From positions 180,243-244,242 of the forward strand of contig JBJXFE010000031.1 of NCBI GenBank assembly GCA_046153875.1: DNA of 64,000 nt, given 5' to 3'. The stretch is from JBJXFE01 sp046153875 (GTDB taxonomy: Bacteria; Planctomycetota; Phycisphaerae; Phycisphaerales; UBA1924). The position numbers and the translations under genes are program-made. This document shows positions 7,324 through 16,242 of the stretch, in pieces (within the stretch, counting starts at the first letter, position 1; every line of letters starts with the position of its first letter). The notes under the pieces were generated by a model that searched no databases, was not told the origin of the DNA, and was given only the letters and a program-made list of their open reading frames with translations.

Positions 7324-8703
7324 ATGAACCATCGCACAACCCTCCGTCGGATTCTGAGTGCGCAGACGCTCGTCGCTTTGTGCCTCCTCACTGGTCCCGT
7401 TGATCGGGCGTTCGCGCAGGACGTCAAAGAGGAAAGCGGCCTCTCGGTGGACGTTCGCACAACCCGGGAGTTGGGCGGCGTCATCGACGTGGACTCGTTC
7501 GTGCTCGGCGAGGTCGGTCGGATTGTGCTGACTGACGATCTGGTCATTCGGGCACGCACGACCATCGAGATCCGCGGCGACATCGACCCGGGCCGGCGGG
7601 GGGAGGGCCGGGCGCGCCTGGGCGGATTCTCGATCACGCTGATCGCGGGCGCGAGCGTTGAGGTGAGCGTGGCGCTGCGCGCCGGCGACGGCCTCGCAGG
7701 GCAGGGACGGGGTCAGCCGGGCGGGCGCGGCGGCGCGATCATCATCCACGCGCCGCGGGTCTCGGTTCACCGAGACCTTCGCGGCGGCACCGGAGCCGGT
7801 GGTGGGGCGGGCGCACCGGGAGGGGACGGCGGCGACGTGATCATCGCGGGCGGCTCCGACATCGGCGCGTTCCGGCTCGGCGTCATTGTCGCCGGGGACG
7901 GCGGGGACGGAGGCGAGGGATGGCCCGGCTTCGCTGCGAGCCCCGCGGGTGGCGCCGGAGGTGCCGGGGGGCGCGGCGGATTCGCTATTACGGTGCCGGA
8001 GGAAGCTCTCGCCGCATCGTCGCTGAACACACGCCCCGACGCCGACTTGGTTCAAGCGCTGATTGAGAGCGAGGGCGGCGCGGCGGCACCCTCCGGCGCC
8101 GAAGGCGCGCCGGGTCTCGTGGGCGGGAACGGATCCATCGGTCTGTCGGCGATCGCCGGGCGGGGCGGGCGCGGAGGCCGAGGTGGGGCCGCGGCGGCCA
8201 ATCCTGGGCGTGGTGGAGACGGAGGGGCGGGAGGGTGGGGCGGTGGTGCACGGGCCGCGAGCGGCGGCGAGGGCGGAAGGGGAGGCGACCAGTGCGGCGG
8301 GCCCGGTGACGCCGGTCGCGGCGGTAGCGGCGGGGCGGGTGGCTTCGCGGTCGCCGGGGGTGCCGGAGCGGGCGGGGCCGGAGGTGAAGGCTTCGAAATG
8401 CAGGGAGGTAAGGGCGGAACGGGCGGAAGAGGCGGTTTCGCAGCGTCGGGAAGGGGCGGACGTGGTGGAATGGGCGGCCGTGCGGGAACGCCATACGCAC
8501 GACGTGGTGCGCCGGGAGGGCGCGGCGGCAGCGGCGGGATAGTCGTTATCGCGCACGGCGGTGCCGCGGGGCGCGCCGGGAGCCCAAGCGGCGAGGGAGG
8601 TGGTGGCGGTGGCGGCGGGGCCGGCACCGGAGGACCGGACGGGCCGGACGGCCCGGACGGAGGCCCCTGTATGAATGGCTTCATCGTCGTACCGGATCGT
8701 TGA
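7324..8703 (+). CDS. Secreted glycine-rich repeat protein
   Basis: 459 aa. Start chosen at ATG 7324, which has a GGAAGGA ribosome site about 8 nt upstream and begins a clear signal peptide (TLVALCLLTGPVDRAFAQ). The first ~100 mature residues are ordinary (VDVRTTRELGGVIDVDSFVL, TTIEIRGDIDPGRRGEGR). After that the protein is dominated by GG-X-GG and GAGG repeats interrupted by short beta-like segments (AIIIHAPRVSVH, GFAITVPEEAL, GGIVVIAHGG), ending in MNGFIVVPDR. This periodic pattern suggests a repetitive extracellular or cell-surface structural protein. No enzyme motif seen. The opposite strand shows a long Pro-rich open frame that is only a shadow of the Gly codons. Family not recognised. 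Confidence 0.75.
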   Translation: MNHRTTLRRILSAQTLVALCLLTGPVDRAFAQDVKEESGLSVDVRTTRELGGVIDVDSFVLGEVGRIVLTDDLVIRARTTIEIRGDIDPGRRGEGRARLGGFSITLIAGASVEVSVALRAGDGLAGQGRGQPGGRGGAIIIHAPRVSVHRDLRGGTGAGGGAGAPGGDGGDVIIAGGSDIGAFRLGVIVAGDGGDGGEGWPGFAASPAGGAGGAGGRGGFAITVPEEALAASSLNTRPDADLVQALIESEGGAAAPSGAEGAPGLVGGNGSIGLSAIAGRGGRGGRGGAAAANPGRGGDGGAGGWGGGARAASGGEGGRGGDQCGGPGDAGRGGSGGAGGFAVAGGAGAGGAGGEGFEMQGGKGGTGGRGGFAASGRGGRGGMGGRAGTPYARRGAPGGRGGSGGIVVIAHGGAAGRAGSPSGEGGGGGGGGAGTGGPDGPDGPDGGPCMNGFIVVPDR

Positions 8704-8723
8704 CGAGGATGGTTGCCCGCGTG

Positions 8724-9149
8724 CTACTCCCCCTCGCCCGGCACCACCACCAGCCCGAGCAGCTTGCCGTCGATCTCGAGTTCGGCGAGCACGATCTTGT
8801 CCGGACGCTCGCGGGCGAAGAACCCGCCGGCGCGGAACGGTTCGCCGTACTCGTCGCGGAAGTCCCGCAGCGACAGGTCGAGCGACTCGCCGACAGCCAG
8901 GCTGTCCAGCGTGCGCCCCCAGTAGCTGTTGAGCCACAGCGTGCCGCGCCCGAACGCACGCGCCGTGGTGTTCGTCAGCTCGATCCGTGTGCCGCGCCGG
9001 ATGACGTGGATGTCCAATGACCCCGTCCGCGTCGCGGCCGCGGGATAGACCGGGCCGGACCCGATCTGCGTCGAGGCGCAGCCCCCCCCCCAAGCGAGAC
9101 AGAGCAGCGCGACGAGTCCGGCAGCGGCCGCACGGGGGATTCGGGGCAT
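8724..9149 (-). CDS. Small lipoprotein, function unknown
   Basis: 141 aa. ATG at 9149 starts a signal peptide with lipobox GGGC (CLAWGGGCAS). The mature part includes GSLDIHVIRRGTRIELTNT, LWLNSYWGRTLDSLAVGES and a C-terminal LAELEIDGKLLGLVVV, a pattern compatible with a small beta-sandwich. It is divergent from the dus gene with only 18 nt between the start codons, so promoters must lie inside the opposing genes or overlap. No known family recognised. Confidence 0.75.
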   Translation of the reverse strand: MPRIPRAAAAGLVALLCLAWGGGCASTQIGSGPVYPAAATRTGSLDIHVIRRGTRIELTNTTARAFGRGTLWLNSYWGRTLDSLAVGESLDLSLRDFRDEYGEPFRAGGFFARERPDKIVLAELEIDGKLLGLVVVPGEGE

Positions 9150-9663
9150 CTCCCTATAGTCCCCCGGATGTCCGTGGAATGCAACAGCACGGCGTGCGAC
9201 AGCCGCAACGCCACGCCGCCGGCCCCGGCGATCGCGCCTGGCATCGAGGCGATCGACGCGATGCGGGCGGCCGAGCGTGCCGCCGCGCGCGGCATGGACC
9301 CGCGCGTGACCGCCCTTGTCCCCTCCTTCGACGCCCCGTTCTTCCAAGCCGGGCTCTGCGGGTACTCCGATGCGGCGATGCGGATCGTGGCCCGTCGCCA
9401 CGGGTGTCCGTTCTGCGTCACCGAGGCGCTGCTGGACCGCACCCTGCTCGCCGGCGGCCGCGGTTTCGCCAAGGCCGACCTGGGGGAGATCGAAGACAAC
9501 GTGCCCGGCGGCGACGAGGACCACCCGCTCGCGGGTCAGATCATGGGCTCCGACCCCCGCGAGATGGCCGCGGCCGCATTGAAGATGGTCGAGCAGGGGT
9601 CGCGGCCGCCCACGGACTACCGGCGGCTGGCGTACGTGGTGAACGGACGGGTGCCGGCGACGG

Positions 9664-9690
9664 AAAGCTCAAAGCTCAAAGCGCAACTGG
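9664..9690. repeat. Heptamer array at the dus frameshift
   Basis: GCTCAAA, GCTCAAA, GCGCAAC units of period 7, related to the AAAGCGC array in the GH2 gene. The coding frame changes here. Confidence 0.8.
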
Positions 9691-9830
9691 GAGCGGGAAC
9701 GTCGCCCACGAGAATGGCGGCGGCGCGGCCGCGAACGGCTCGAAGCGCATCCACCTGCGCCTGCCCGGCGGCGATCAGATCGGCTGGTACGACCCGATGG
9801 AAGATCTGGCTGACGACCCGCGCGCTGCCG

Positions 9831-9892
9831 CCCCTCCGTCTCGGAGCTCACCCGCCGCGGCGGGTCTCGCCGTCTCTTCGTCTCTCTCTTTC
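9831..9892. repeat. CTCCGTCT/CTTCGTCT-type repeat inserted in dus
   Basis: Pyrimidine-rich period-8 units (CTCCGTCT, then CGTCTCTTCGTCTCTC) around a GC-rich palindrome (CCCGCCGCGGCGGG). The same unit forms the array at 56534-56570 in a glycosyltransferase gene. Translated as an Ala/Ser/Pro-rich stretch. Confidence 0.7.
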
Positions 9893-10674
9893 GCGACCAT
9901 CGATGTCAATCTCGCCTGCCCGGTGAAGAAGATCGACCGCAAGGCCCGTGGCGGGCACTGGCTCGCCGACTCCGACGGCGCGATCGCGATCCTCGAAGCG
10001 GTGCGCGAGGCCGTGCCCGCCTCGGTGCCGTGCACCGTCAAGCTGCGGCGCAGCTACGACGACACACCCGAGATGGCCGCGAGCTTCGAGCGGATCCTCG
10101 ACGCGGCCTTCCGCATCGGGTACGCGTGGGCGACGGTGCACGGGCGGACGGTCGAGCAGAAGTACGTCGGCCCCTCGCGCTGGGACATCCTCCGCGACAT
10201 CGTCCGCCGCCACCCGGACAAAGTGATCTTCGGCTCCGGCGACGTGTGGGAGGCCGCGGACATCTTCCGCATGGTCGAGTACACGGGCGTCTCCGCGGCG
10301 GCCGTCGCGCGCGGGTGCATCGGCAATCCGTGGATCTTCCGTCAGGCGCGCCGGATGATGGCGGGGGAGCGGCCCGCCTCGCCGAGCCTCGACGAGCAGC
10401 GCGCCGTGCTCGAGGAGCACTTCACGCTGGCGCTGGCGGTGAACGGCGCGGTTCATGCTCCGGACGAATCTTCGGGTCGCGGGCCCGAGCCCGCCCCGAC
10501 GCCCGTTCACCGTCGGCGCGAGCTGTTCACCGCCCGTTCGATGCGGAAGTTCGGCATCCGCTTCGCCCAGTTCCATCCGCGGGCGGACGACGTGCGCCGC
10601 CGGTTTATCGGGGTGGGTTCGCTGGCGGAGTGGCGCGGGGTGCTGGAGGAGTTCTACGGATCAGGGGTGTCCGA

Positions 10675-11601
10675 GTGCCGTCCGAGAGAGACAACTTCGA
10701 CATAGCTCCCTTCCTGCGCGAAGTGAACGGTCTCCCTCAGGTCGAGTGGGAGGCGCTGCACGCCCAACTGCAGACGCTCGATCCGGCCGTTTGGAACAGC
10801 GCCGTGCGTGCCTGGCTGATCGAGCTGACACGGGCGCTCGGCTCGCCGTACACGCTCACCGACACGCAGAACATCGCGATCGTGAGCGCCTTTGATCGGA
10901 ATGAAGCCGACGACACGGCGCGGTTCGTGCGGCGCAGCCTCGCGCAGATCCGTGTTGCGCTCGGGCCTCTGTGCGGCGATGACGACGAGTATGTGAGGGT
11001 GGTCCTGCTCTTCGCCGACTCGGACCGTATGTACGACTACGCCTGTCACTACTTCCCCGAGGTCGGTCGATGGGGTTCGGCGGGGGGGATGCTCATCCGG
11101 TCCGGGTACTTCCACATCGTTCTCACGGGCAGCGTGCGTCATGCGCTGCGGGCCATGCTGGCACACGAGTTGACGCACCTGATGCTGAGCGATCGTTCTC
11201 TGCCGGTGTGGCTGGAAGAGGGATTCACGCAGGCCATGGAGGAGTGGATCACGGGTGCGAGTTCGTTCCACGTCGACCGCGAGATCGTGGAACGCCACCA
11301 GGAGTGCTGGCGGCGGCACGGCCTCCAGGGCTACTGGGAGGGAGAGGAGTTCGGCGCGTCCGATGAGAGACAGGAGCTCGCGTATCACCTGTCGCAGATG
11401 ATCGTGCGAACCGGGCTGGCGGACCGGCCCAAGGCGTTCCTCGAGTTCGCCCGTGAAGCGACTTGGGAGGACTGCGGCGCGGCCGCGGCGAAGGCGCATC
11501 TGGGCGAATCGCTCGGTCATCTCGCGGCGCGATGTCTCGGGCCCGGCGATTGGGAGCCGCCACCGAGAACGAATGAGCTATCGGCGTCTCAGGATGGTTG
11601 A
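10675..11601 (+). CDS. Gluzincin-like metallopeptidase family protein (HELTH motif)
   Basis: 308 aa. GTG start at 10675 overlaps the dus 3' end by 31 nt in another frame, and upstream GGGGTG could serve as a weak ribosome site. Seen: HELTH (residues 164-168, AHELTHLML) followed after about 14 residues by LEEGFTQAMEEW with Glu182, which fits the zinc-binding pattern HExxH plus a downstream Glu in peptidase-MA-type proteins. No signal peptide or membrane helix is evident, so a cytoplasmic protein is likely. Catalysis is inferred from the motif only. It converges on the DUF3592 gene with a 24-nt overlap of coding ends. Confidence 0.75.
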   Translation: MPSERDNFDIAPFLREVNGLPQVEWEALHAQLQTLDPAVWNSAVRAWLIELTRALGSPYTLTDTQNIAIVSAFDRNEADDTARFVRRSLAQIRVALGPLCGDDDEYVRVVLLFADSDRMYDYACHYFPEVGRWGSAGGMLIRSGYFHIVLTGSVRHALRAMLAHELTHLMLSDRSLPVWLEEGFTQAMEEWITGASSFHVDREIVERHQECWRRHGLQGYWEGEEFGASDERQELAYHLSQMIVRTGLADRPKAFLEFAREATWEDCGAAAAKAHLGESLGHLAARCLGPGDWEPPPRTNELSASQDG

Positions 11602-12108
11602 GCCAAGGCCGAGCAACAGCACTGACCACATCAGCCCGAACACGACCGCGCACATCACCAGAAACGTTCTTGCACCGTCGGCGCGGGGTCCGGGGTCGGT
11701 TCTGAGCGTTGAACGGCCGGGGTCGGCGGGGTCGTAATAGACATCAAGCGTCGCGCCGGGCGTCAAGTGGGCGATCTCGCGAGCCGCGCTCTTCTCGCCG
11801 GGGCGCACCGGGAAAGGCTGAAACGTCGAGCCGCTGTACGTGCGCCCTTCGACGGTGTAGTCGTACACGACGACGGGCTCGCACGTTCCACGATTGCCTG
11901 TATGTTTGACGCTTGCGGAGATTGCGACGCCGGTTGCTTTCGCGAAACCCGGCGCATCGCGTTCGAGGGCCATGTCTCGCGTGATGTCGCGGCACGGCCC
12001 CAGCCAGAACGCCGAGGTGAATGCGGCGAGAATCACCGCAAATATCAGCACACCGATCGTGGGATGCTTCTCAATGGTGTTCTCGAACACGGCGCCCCCG
12101 CCTTGCAC
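11578..12108 (-). CDS. DUF3592-type membrane protein
   Basis: 176 aa with two membrane helices, one N-terminal (IGVLIFAVILAAFTSAFWLG) and one C-terminal (FLVMCAVVFGLMWSVLLLG). Between them is an extracytoplasmic beta-rich domain with VVVYDYTVEGRTYSGS and LDVYYDPADPGRSTL, the signature layout of DUF3592 proteins. Its 3' end overlaps the HELTH gene by 24 nt on the opposite strand. Role unknown. Confidence 0.75.
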   Translation of the reverse strand: MQGGGAVFENTIEKHPTIGVLIFAVILAAFTSAFWLGPCRDITRDMALERDAPGFAKATGVAISASVKHTGNRGTCEPVVVYDYTVEGRTYSGSTFQPFPVRPGEKSAAREIAHLTPGATLDVYYDPADPGRSTLRTDPGPRADGARTFLVMCAVVFGLMWSVLLLGLGSTILRRR

Positions 12109-12154
12109 CGTCGCAGCGGATCGCGCACTTCATCGCACGTGCCGCGACAGATCC

Positions 12155-14485
12155 CTACGCCCTCTTCTCCTCCGCCCGCGCCTCGCCCGAGGCCAGCGCC
12201 GCCGTGCTCGCGTACTGCACCCGCCCGTGGTAGATGCTCGCCACGCTCTTGCTGATCGACTCGGCGATCGTTTGCAGCTCGCGCAGGGTCAGGTCGCACT
12301 CGTCGAACTGCCCGTCCATCAGCCGCTTGTTGGCGATCGCGCGCACCAGCGCGTCGATGCGGCTGGGCGTCGGCTCCACCATCGTCCGCGTCGCGCTCTC
12401 CACCGCGTCGGCGATCATCACGATCGCCACTTCCTTCGTCCGCGGCTTGGGGCCCGGGTAGCGGTACTCGATCTCCGCCGGGGCCTCGGCTTCTTCCCCC
12501 TCGTCCTGCTGCTTCTCGGCCTGCTGGCGGGCCCGCGAGTAGAAAAACTCGACCAGCGTCGTCCCGTGGTGGGCCTCGATGAAGTGCCGCAGGCTCCGCG
12601 GCAGGGCGTACTCCTCTGCCAGCGCCGTGCCGTCCTTCACGTGCCCGACGATCACCAGCAGCGACATCGCGGGCGAGAGCCGGTCGTGCTTGCTCGGCCC
12701 GCCCGAATGGTTCTCGACGAAGTAGTCGGGCTTGTTCATCTTCCCGATGTCGTGGTAGAGCGAACCGACGTAGGTGAGCAGGCCGTCGGCGCCGATCGCC
12801 TCGGCCGCGGCCTCGGAGATGCTCGCCACGTTGAGCGAGTGGTTGTACGTGCCCGGGGCGCGCTGCTGGAGCTCGCGGAGCAGCGGCTGCTTCGGGTCGC
12901 GCTTCTCGATGAGCGTGAGACCCGTGGTGATGTCGAACCACTTCTCGACGCTGGGCAGGATGGCCAGCAGCACCGCGCCGTTCAGGACGCCCCCCGCGCC
13001 GGTCCACAGCGAGTCGTAGACGGCCTGCACCAGCATGGCGCGGGCGTCGGGGATCAGCGGGCGGTCGATGAGGGCGGCCAGCATCGTGACCAGCGCCATC
13101 CCGACGCCCGAGAGCACGCCCGCGCGGACGACGGTGCGGCGGTCGCGCACCTCGTGGAGCTGCCAGACGCCGACGCCGACGCCCGTGAGCATCACGGCGA
13201 GCATCCCGACCGGCAGGTCCAGGCTCAGGCAGACCAGCACGGCGTGGAGCGCGCCCAGGGCCAGCGCGACGCGCCGGTCGTACGCGACGACGAGGATGGC
13301 TGCCAGGAACGCCGTGGGCGCTGTCGCGGTCGTCGGCATCAGCCCCGGGTTGGCGACGGAGGCGGCGCACGCGACGGCGAGCGCGCCCGCGGCGATCCCC
13401 GCGACACCGGCCATCCGCCCGGGGTTGCGGCGCACACGCGGGCAGAAAAGCCCGACGTACCCCGCCCCGGCGAGGGTGATGACGCCGATCGCGCCGGTAA
13501 GCCCTGCGCGGCGCACCCAGATTCGCCAGCGCTCGCCCTGCGCCAGGTACTCGGCGAGCTCCTTCTCGTAGAGATCGAACTGCGAGCGGCTCAGCACGTC
13601 GCCGCGCTTGTAGATGACCTGGTCGACCGCCATCGGCGCCGGCACGGGCTCGACCGCGTTGGCGTTGCGGTTCTGCCGCTCGGCCGTCAGGGCCTCATCG
13701 AACTGGTACGTGGGCTGCGGGTCGTTCAGGACGCGGCTGACCACGACGCCCAGGGCGGGCTCGTTGAACCCGGCGCGCCGGGCGATGGCCGCGACCATGT
13801 CGCGGAGCGTGGCCTCGTCCTTGATGTTCTGCGGCACCTTGCCCGAGATGAGCCGCGAGGCGCCCGAGTCAGAGATCAGCTCGACCTCCGTGTTGAGCCC
13901 CGAGTTCGCCTCGTTCTGGTACGTCTGGGGGTCGAGCAGCGGCACCTCGCGCAGGAGCGCGGTGAACCGCTCGGCCCTCTGCGCCCAGCGCTCGCTCACG
14001 CCGTCCTCCGTCGCGTCCGGCTTGATCGCCGCGAGGGCCTCGGGCGTGATGGTGAACTGCCGGGCGACCTCGGGAGTGAGCTGCTCGGGGTTCTCGACCG
14101 TGGCGAGCGTGTGCGGCAGGTTGGCGATCGAGTTGTGGACCGCGGCCAGGACGCTCTCGTTGACGCGGTAGACGCGCGGCGTGGTCTGACGAGCCTGCTC
14201 GCGCTTCTGCCGCGTCTGGTCGTGGTCAATCTGCGTGAACCCGATGCGGACGAGCCGCGTGTCGGTCATCACACGCCCGACGGCCACGAGCGGGTTCTGG
14301 CGCGCCCACGACGACAGGACCGCGCAGACCGCGACGAACGCGATGCTGATGAGCAGGGCCCACCCCACGTTCGGCGCGGCGAGCAACTGTGAGACGAGCG
14401 ACGGCCCTTGCCCCTCGCGCTGGAGCAGCGTCCGCCGAGTCAACGGACGGGTGCGGGTCTGGGGTTGGCCGGGGTCTTTGGGCAT
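12155..14485 (-). CDS. pgpH: 7TM-HD phosphohydrolase, PgpH family (cyclic-di-AMP phosphodiesterase-like)
   Basis: 776 aa, normal family length. In order: short cytoplasmic N-terminus, membrane helix (VGWALLISIAFVAVCAVLS), extracytoplasmic 7TMR-HDED region (about residues 60-310), a seven-helix block (about 325-520), and a cytoplasmic HD domain with YNHSLNVASI, GSLYHDIGKMNKPDYF and HFIEAHHGT. Known family members hydrolyse c-di-AMP. Here that is by homology. The phoH gene lies just upstream on the same strand (48-nt gap), the order seen in many bacteria, but the usual downstream ybeY is not next to it. Confidence 0.9.
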   Translation of the reverse strand: MPKDPGQPQTRTRPLTRRTLLQREGQGPSLVSQLLAAPNVGWALLISIAFVAVCAVLSSWARQNPLVAVGRVMTDTRLVRIGFTQIDHDQTRQKREQARQTTPRVYRVNESVLAAVHNSIANLPHTLATVENPEQLTPEVARQFTITPEALAAIKPDATEDGVSERWAQRAERFTALLREVPLLDPQTYQNEANSGLNTEVELISDSGASRLISGKVPQNIKDEATLRDMVAAIARRAGFNEPALGVVVSRVLNDPQPTYQFDEALTAERQNRNANAVEPVPAPMAVDQVIYKRGDVLSRSQFDLYEKELAEYLAQGERWRIWVRRAGLTGAIGVITLAGAGYVGLFCPRVRRNPGRMAGVAGIAAGALAVACAASVANPGLMPTTATAPTAFLAAILVVAYDRRVALALGALHAVLVCLSLDLPVGMLAVMLTGVGVGVWQLHEVRDRRTVVRAGVLSGVGMALVTMLAALIDRPLIPDARAMLVQAVYDSLWTGAGGVLNGAVLLAILPSVEKWFDITTGLTLIEKRDPKQPLLRELQQRAPGTYNHSLNVASISEAAAEAIGADGLLTYVGSLYHDIGKMNKPDYFVENHSGGPSKHDRLSPAMSLLVIVGHVKDGTALAEEYALPRSLRHFIEAHHGTTLVEFFYSRARQQAEKQQDEGEEAEAPAEIEYRYPGPKPRTKEVAIVMIADAVESATRTMVEPTPSRIDALVRAIANKRLMDGQFDECDLTLRELQTIAESISKSVASIYHGRVQYASTAALASGEARAEEKRA

Positions 14486-14533
14486 CAGCAGCGAACCAGA
14501 GGGATCGGCGTGGGCCGGGGCGTGGATGAGGCG

Positions 14534-15658
14534 TTATCCGGACCCTGCCCCACCCGGTGGCCGCAGAGCGTCCTCTTCGCCATAGGCGTCCACGATCCGC
14601 TGCACGAGCGGGTGCCGCACCACGTCGCCGCGGTCGAACGTGACGAACCCGACGCCCGGCACACGGCGCAACCGCCGGGCCGCGTCGATCAGCCCGCTCT
14701 GGCGCGGGTCGGGCAGGTCGATTTGTGTCACGTCTCCGGTCACGATCATCGTGCTGCCCTGGCCCATGCGGGTCAGGAACATCTGCATCTGGCCTTTGGT
14801 TGTGTTCTGGGCCTCGTCGAGGATCACCGCAGCGTGGTTGAGCGTTCGGCCCCGCATGAACGCCAGGGGAGATACCTCCACAACATCGGTTTCCATGAAC
14901 CGGCGAACCGTCGAAAAGTCCATCATGTCGTTGAGCGCGTCGAACAGGGGCCGCAGGTAGGGGTTCACCTTCGCCTCGATGTCGCCGGGAAGGAACCCCA
15001 GCCGCTCGCCCGCCTCCACCGCGGGGCGCGTCAGGATCACGCGCCGCACACGGTCGCTCCGCAGCAGGTGGACCGCGGCGGCCACCGCGAGGTAGGTCTT
15101 GCCCGTGCCCGCGGGCCCAATTCCAAAGACCAGGTCGTTGGTCCGCATCGCTTCGATGTAGAGCTGCTGATTGGGCGTGCGGGGTCGGATCTGCCGCCCG
15201 GCTGCGTACACGCCCAGGCCGCCCTCCCACGCGGCACCCTGCGACGAGATGCCGCCGAGGTCGCTGCGGTCGAGGCCCGGGTCCGGTGAAGGGTCGGCAC
15301 GGGCCTGGTCAGATTCCTCCGCGATCAGGTTCAGCACTTGCTGGCGCGAGTACGCCCGGTCTTCCTCCGCGGCTCCGAGCAGCCGATCGAGCACGCGCCG
15401 CGCCGCGGAAACCGCGTGCCGGTCGCCGCGCAGGTGGACTCGACCGTCGCGGGCCGTGACCCCGACGCCTAGGGCCTCGCGGAGCATTTTGAGGTTGCGT
15501 TCGCCGTCGCCGAGGGCCCCGACGCGGTCGGACCCGCTGGGCACTTCGACCACCAGTTCCACTCCCGGGCTGGTCCTGGCCTTGGCCGGGCCCTCGTGGC
15601 GCCCGTCGCGCGCGTGGGAACGCCCATCACGCGGACCGGATCGGGGTCGTGGACTCAT
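14534..15658 (-). CDS. phoH: PhoH-like ATPase
   Basis: 374 aa. ATG at 15658 was chosen because earlier in-frame codons give a non-homologous tail. Seen: an N-terminal KH-like/RNA-binding region (VEVPSGSDRVGALGDGERNL, about 35-95), a linker, then the P-loop ATPase with Walker A GPAGTGKTYL (181-190), LTRPAVEAGERLGFLPGD, Walker B VILDEAQNTTKGQM and the sensor TGDVTQIDLP. The domain belongs to superfamily 1-like ATPases implicated in RNA metabolism. Upstream of pgpH in a likely operon. Despite the name, nothing here ties it to the phosphate regulon. Confidence 0.93.
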   Translation of the reverse strand: MSPRPRSGPRDGRSHARDGRHEGPAKARTSPGVELVVEVPSGSDRVGALGDGERNLKMLREALGVGVTARDGRVHLRGDRHAVSAARRVLDRLLGAAEEDRAYSRQQVLNLIAEESDQARADPSPDPGLDRSDLGGISSQGAAWEGGLGVYAAGRQIRPRTPNQQLYIEAMRTNDLVFGIGPAGTGKTYLAVAAAVHLLRSDRVRRVILTRPAVEAGERLGFLPGDIEAKVNPYLRPLFDALNDMMDFSTVRRFMETDVVEVSPLAFMRGRTLNHAAVILDEAQNTTKGQMQMFLTRMGQGSTMIVTGDVTQIDLPDPRQSGLIDAARRLRRVPGVGFVTFDRGDVVRHPLVQRIVDAYGEEDALRPPGGAGSG

Positions 15659-15758
15659 TCGCTGGATTCTACTCGACCCGGTGATCGAGCCGTTTATCCT
15701 CCCTGACCGCACCCGACCGGCGATCCGTGATCGGGGCAAGCGACCGTCCGGGGATCCC

Positions 15759-16235
15759 ATGCCTGTCTTCGTGCTGTCCGGTTCGGCGTGCCGCACTCGC
15801 AACGCGATGAGCTCGGCAGCGATCGTCGCTGCGGGGTGCGCGGTCGCCTGGCCCGGAGTCCTCGGACTCGTGGGGTGCGGTTCGCGCGGCGGCGCGATGT
15901 CCACCATCACCCCAGCGGGTGAATCGCCCTCCCGCGCGACGGTCCGAGGTGACTGGAACGACGCCGAGGCCGCCGCGATCGTGGCCGCCGGTCAGAACGA
16001 GTTGGCGATCCTCATGGTCGCGCCGCAGGGCGACGCCATGTTGGTCGTGGACATGACGACGGTTGGAGACGATCCGGTCCGGTTAACCGCCCGGCGTGCC
16101 GATCCGGACACGATCGAGCTGGAGGCGCGAGTGGGCCGGTTCGGCGATCCGGTCCGCGAGCGGGCGCTCCTTCAGTCCGTCGCCAAGCGGTTGCGCGATC
16201 TGTCGGGGCGTGACTGGGCGCCGGTGCGCCGGTAG
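15759..16235 (+). CDS. Putative small lipoprotein
   Basis: 158 aa. A signal peptide with lipobox LVGCGS. ATG 15759 opens the frame, but an internal ATG at 15807 gives a more compact signal peptide and may be the true start. The mature part has NDAEAAAIVAAGQNELAIL, DAMLVVDMTTVGDDPVRLTA and LLQSVAKRLRDLSGRDWAPV. The last resembles a short domain that ends many planctomycete lipoproteins, but no function can be assigned. Converges with the PhoR-like gene after a 7-nt gap. Confidence 0.65.
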   Translation: MPVFVLSGSACRTRNAMSSAAIVAAGCAVAWPGVLGLVGCGSRGGAMSTITPAGESPSRATVRGDWNDAEAAAIVAAGQNELAILMVAPQGDAMLVVDMTTVGDDPVRLTARRADPDTIELEARVGRFGDPVRERALLQSVAKRLRDLSGRDWAPVRR

Positions 16236-16242
16236 CGCGCCG

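Larger units (their letters stand above)
9168..10705 (+). pseudogene. dus: tRNA-dihydrouridine synthase, frameshifted inside a heptamer repeat
   Basis: Flavoenzyme that reduces uridine to dihydrouridine in tRNA. The N-terminal part reads in one frame from ATG 9168 (APFFQAGLCGYSDAAMRI, PLAGQIMGSDPREMA). The rest reads in another frame (ATIDVNLACPVKKIDRKA, CTVKLRRSYDD, YAWATVHGRTVEQKYVGP, VFGSGDVW-type loop, AVARGCIGNPWIFRQAR). The catalytic Cys is in NLACPVKK. The switch falls between about 9660 and 9715, at three copies of a 7-bp unit. A gain of one unit (+7) or loss of two (-14) would rejoin the frames. Between QIMGSDP and IDVNLACP there is also about 100 codons of extra sequence with a second repeat (9831-9892). 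It is called a pseudogene as read. Phase variation or a sequencing/assembly error in the array is possible. Confidence 0.8.

Noticed and set aside
8052..8684. A 210-residue proline-rich frame opposite the glycine-rich gene
   Set aside because: It is only the reverse complement of Gly codons in a high-GC gene; no signal peptide or start context.
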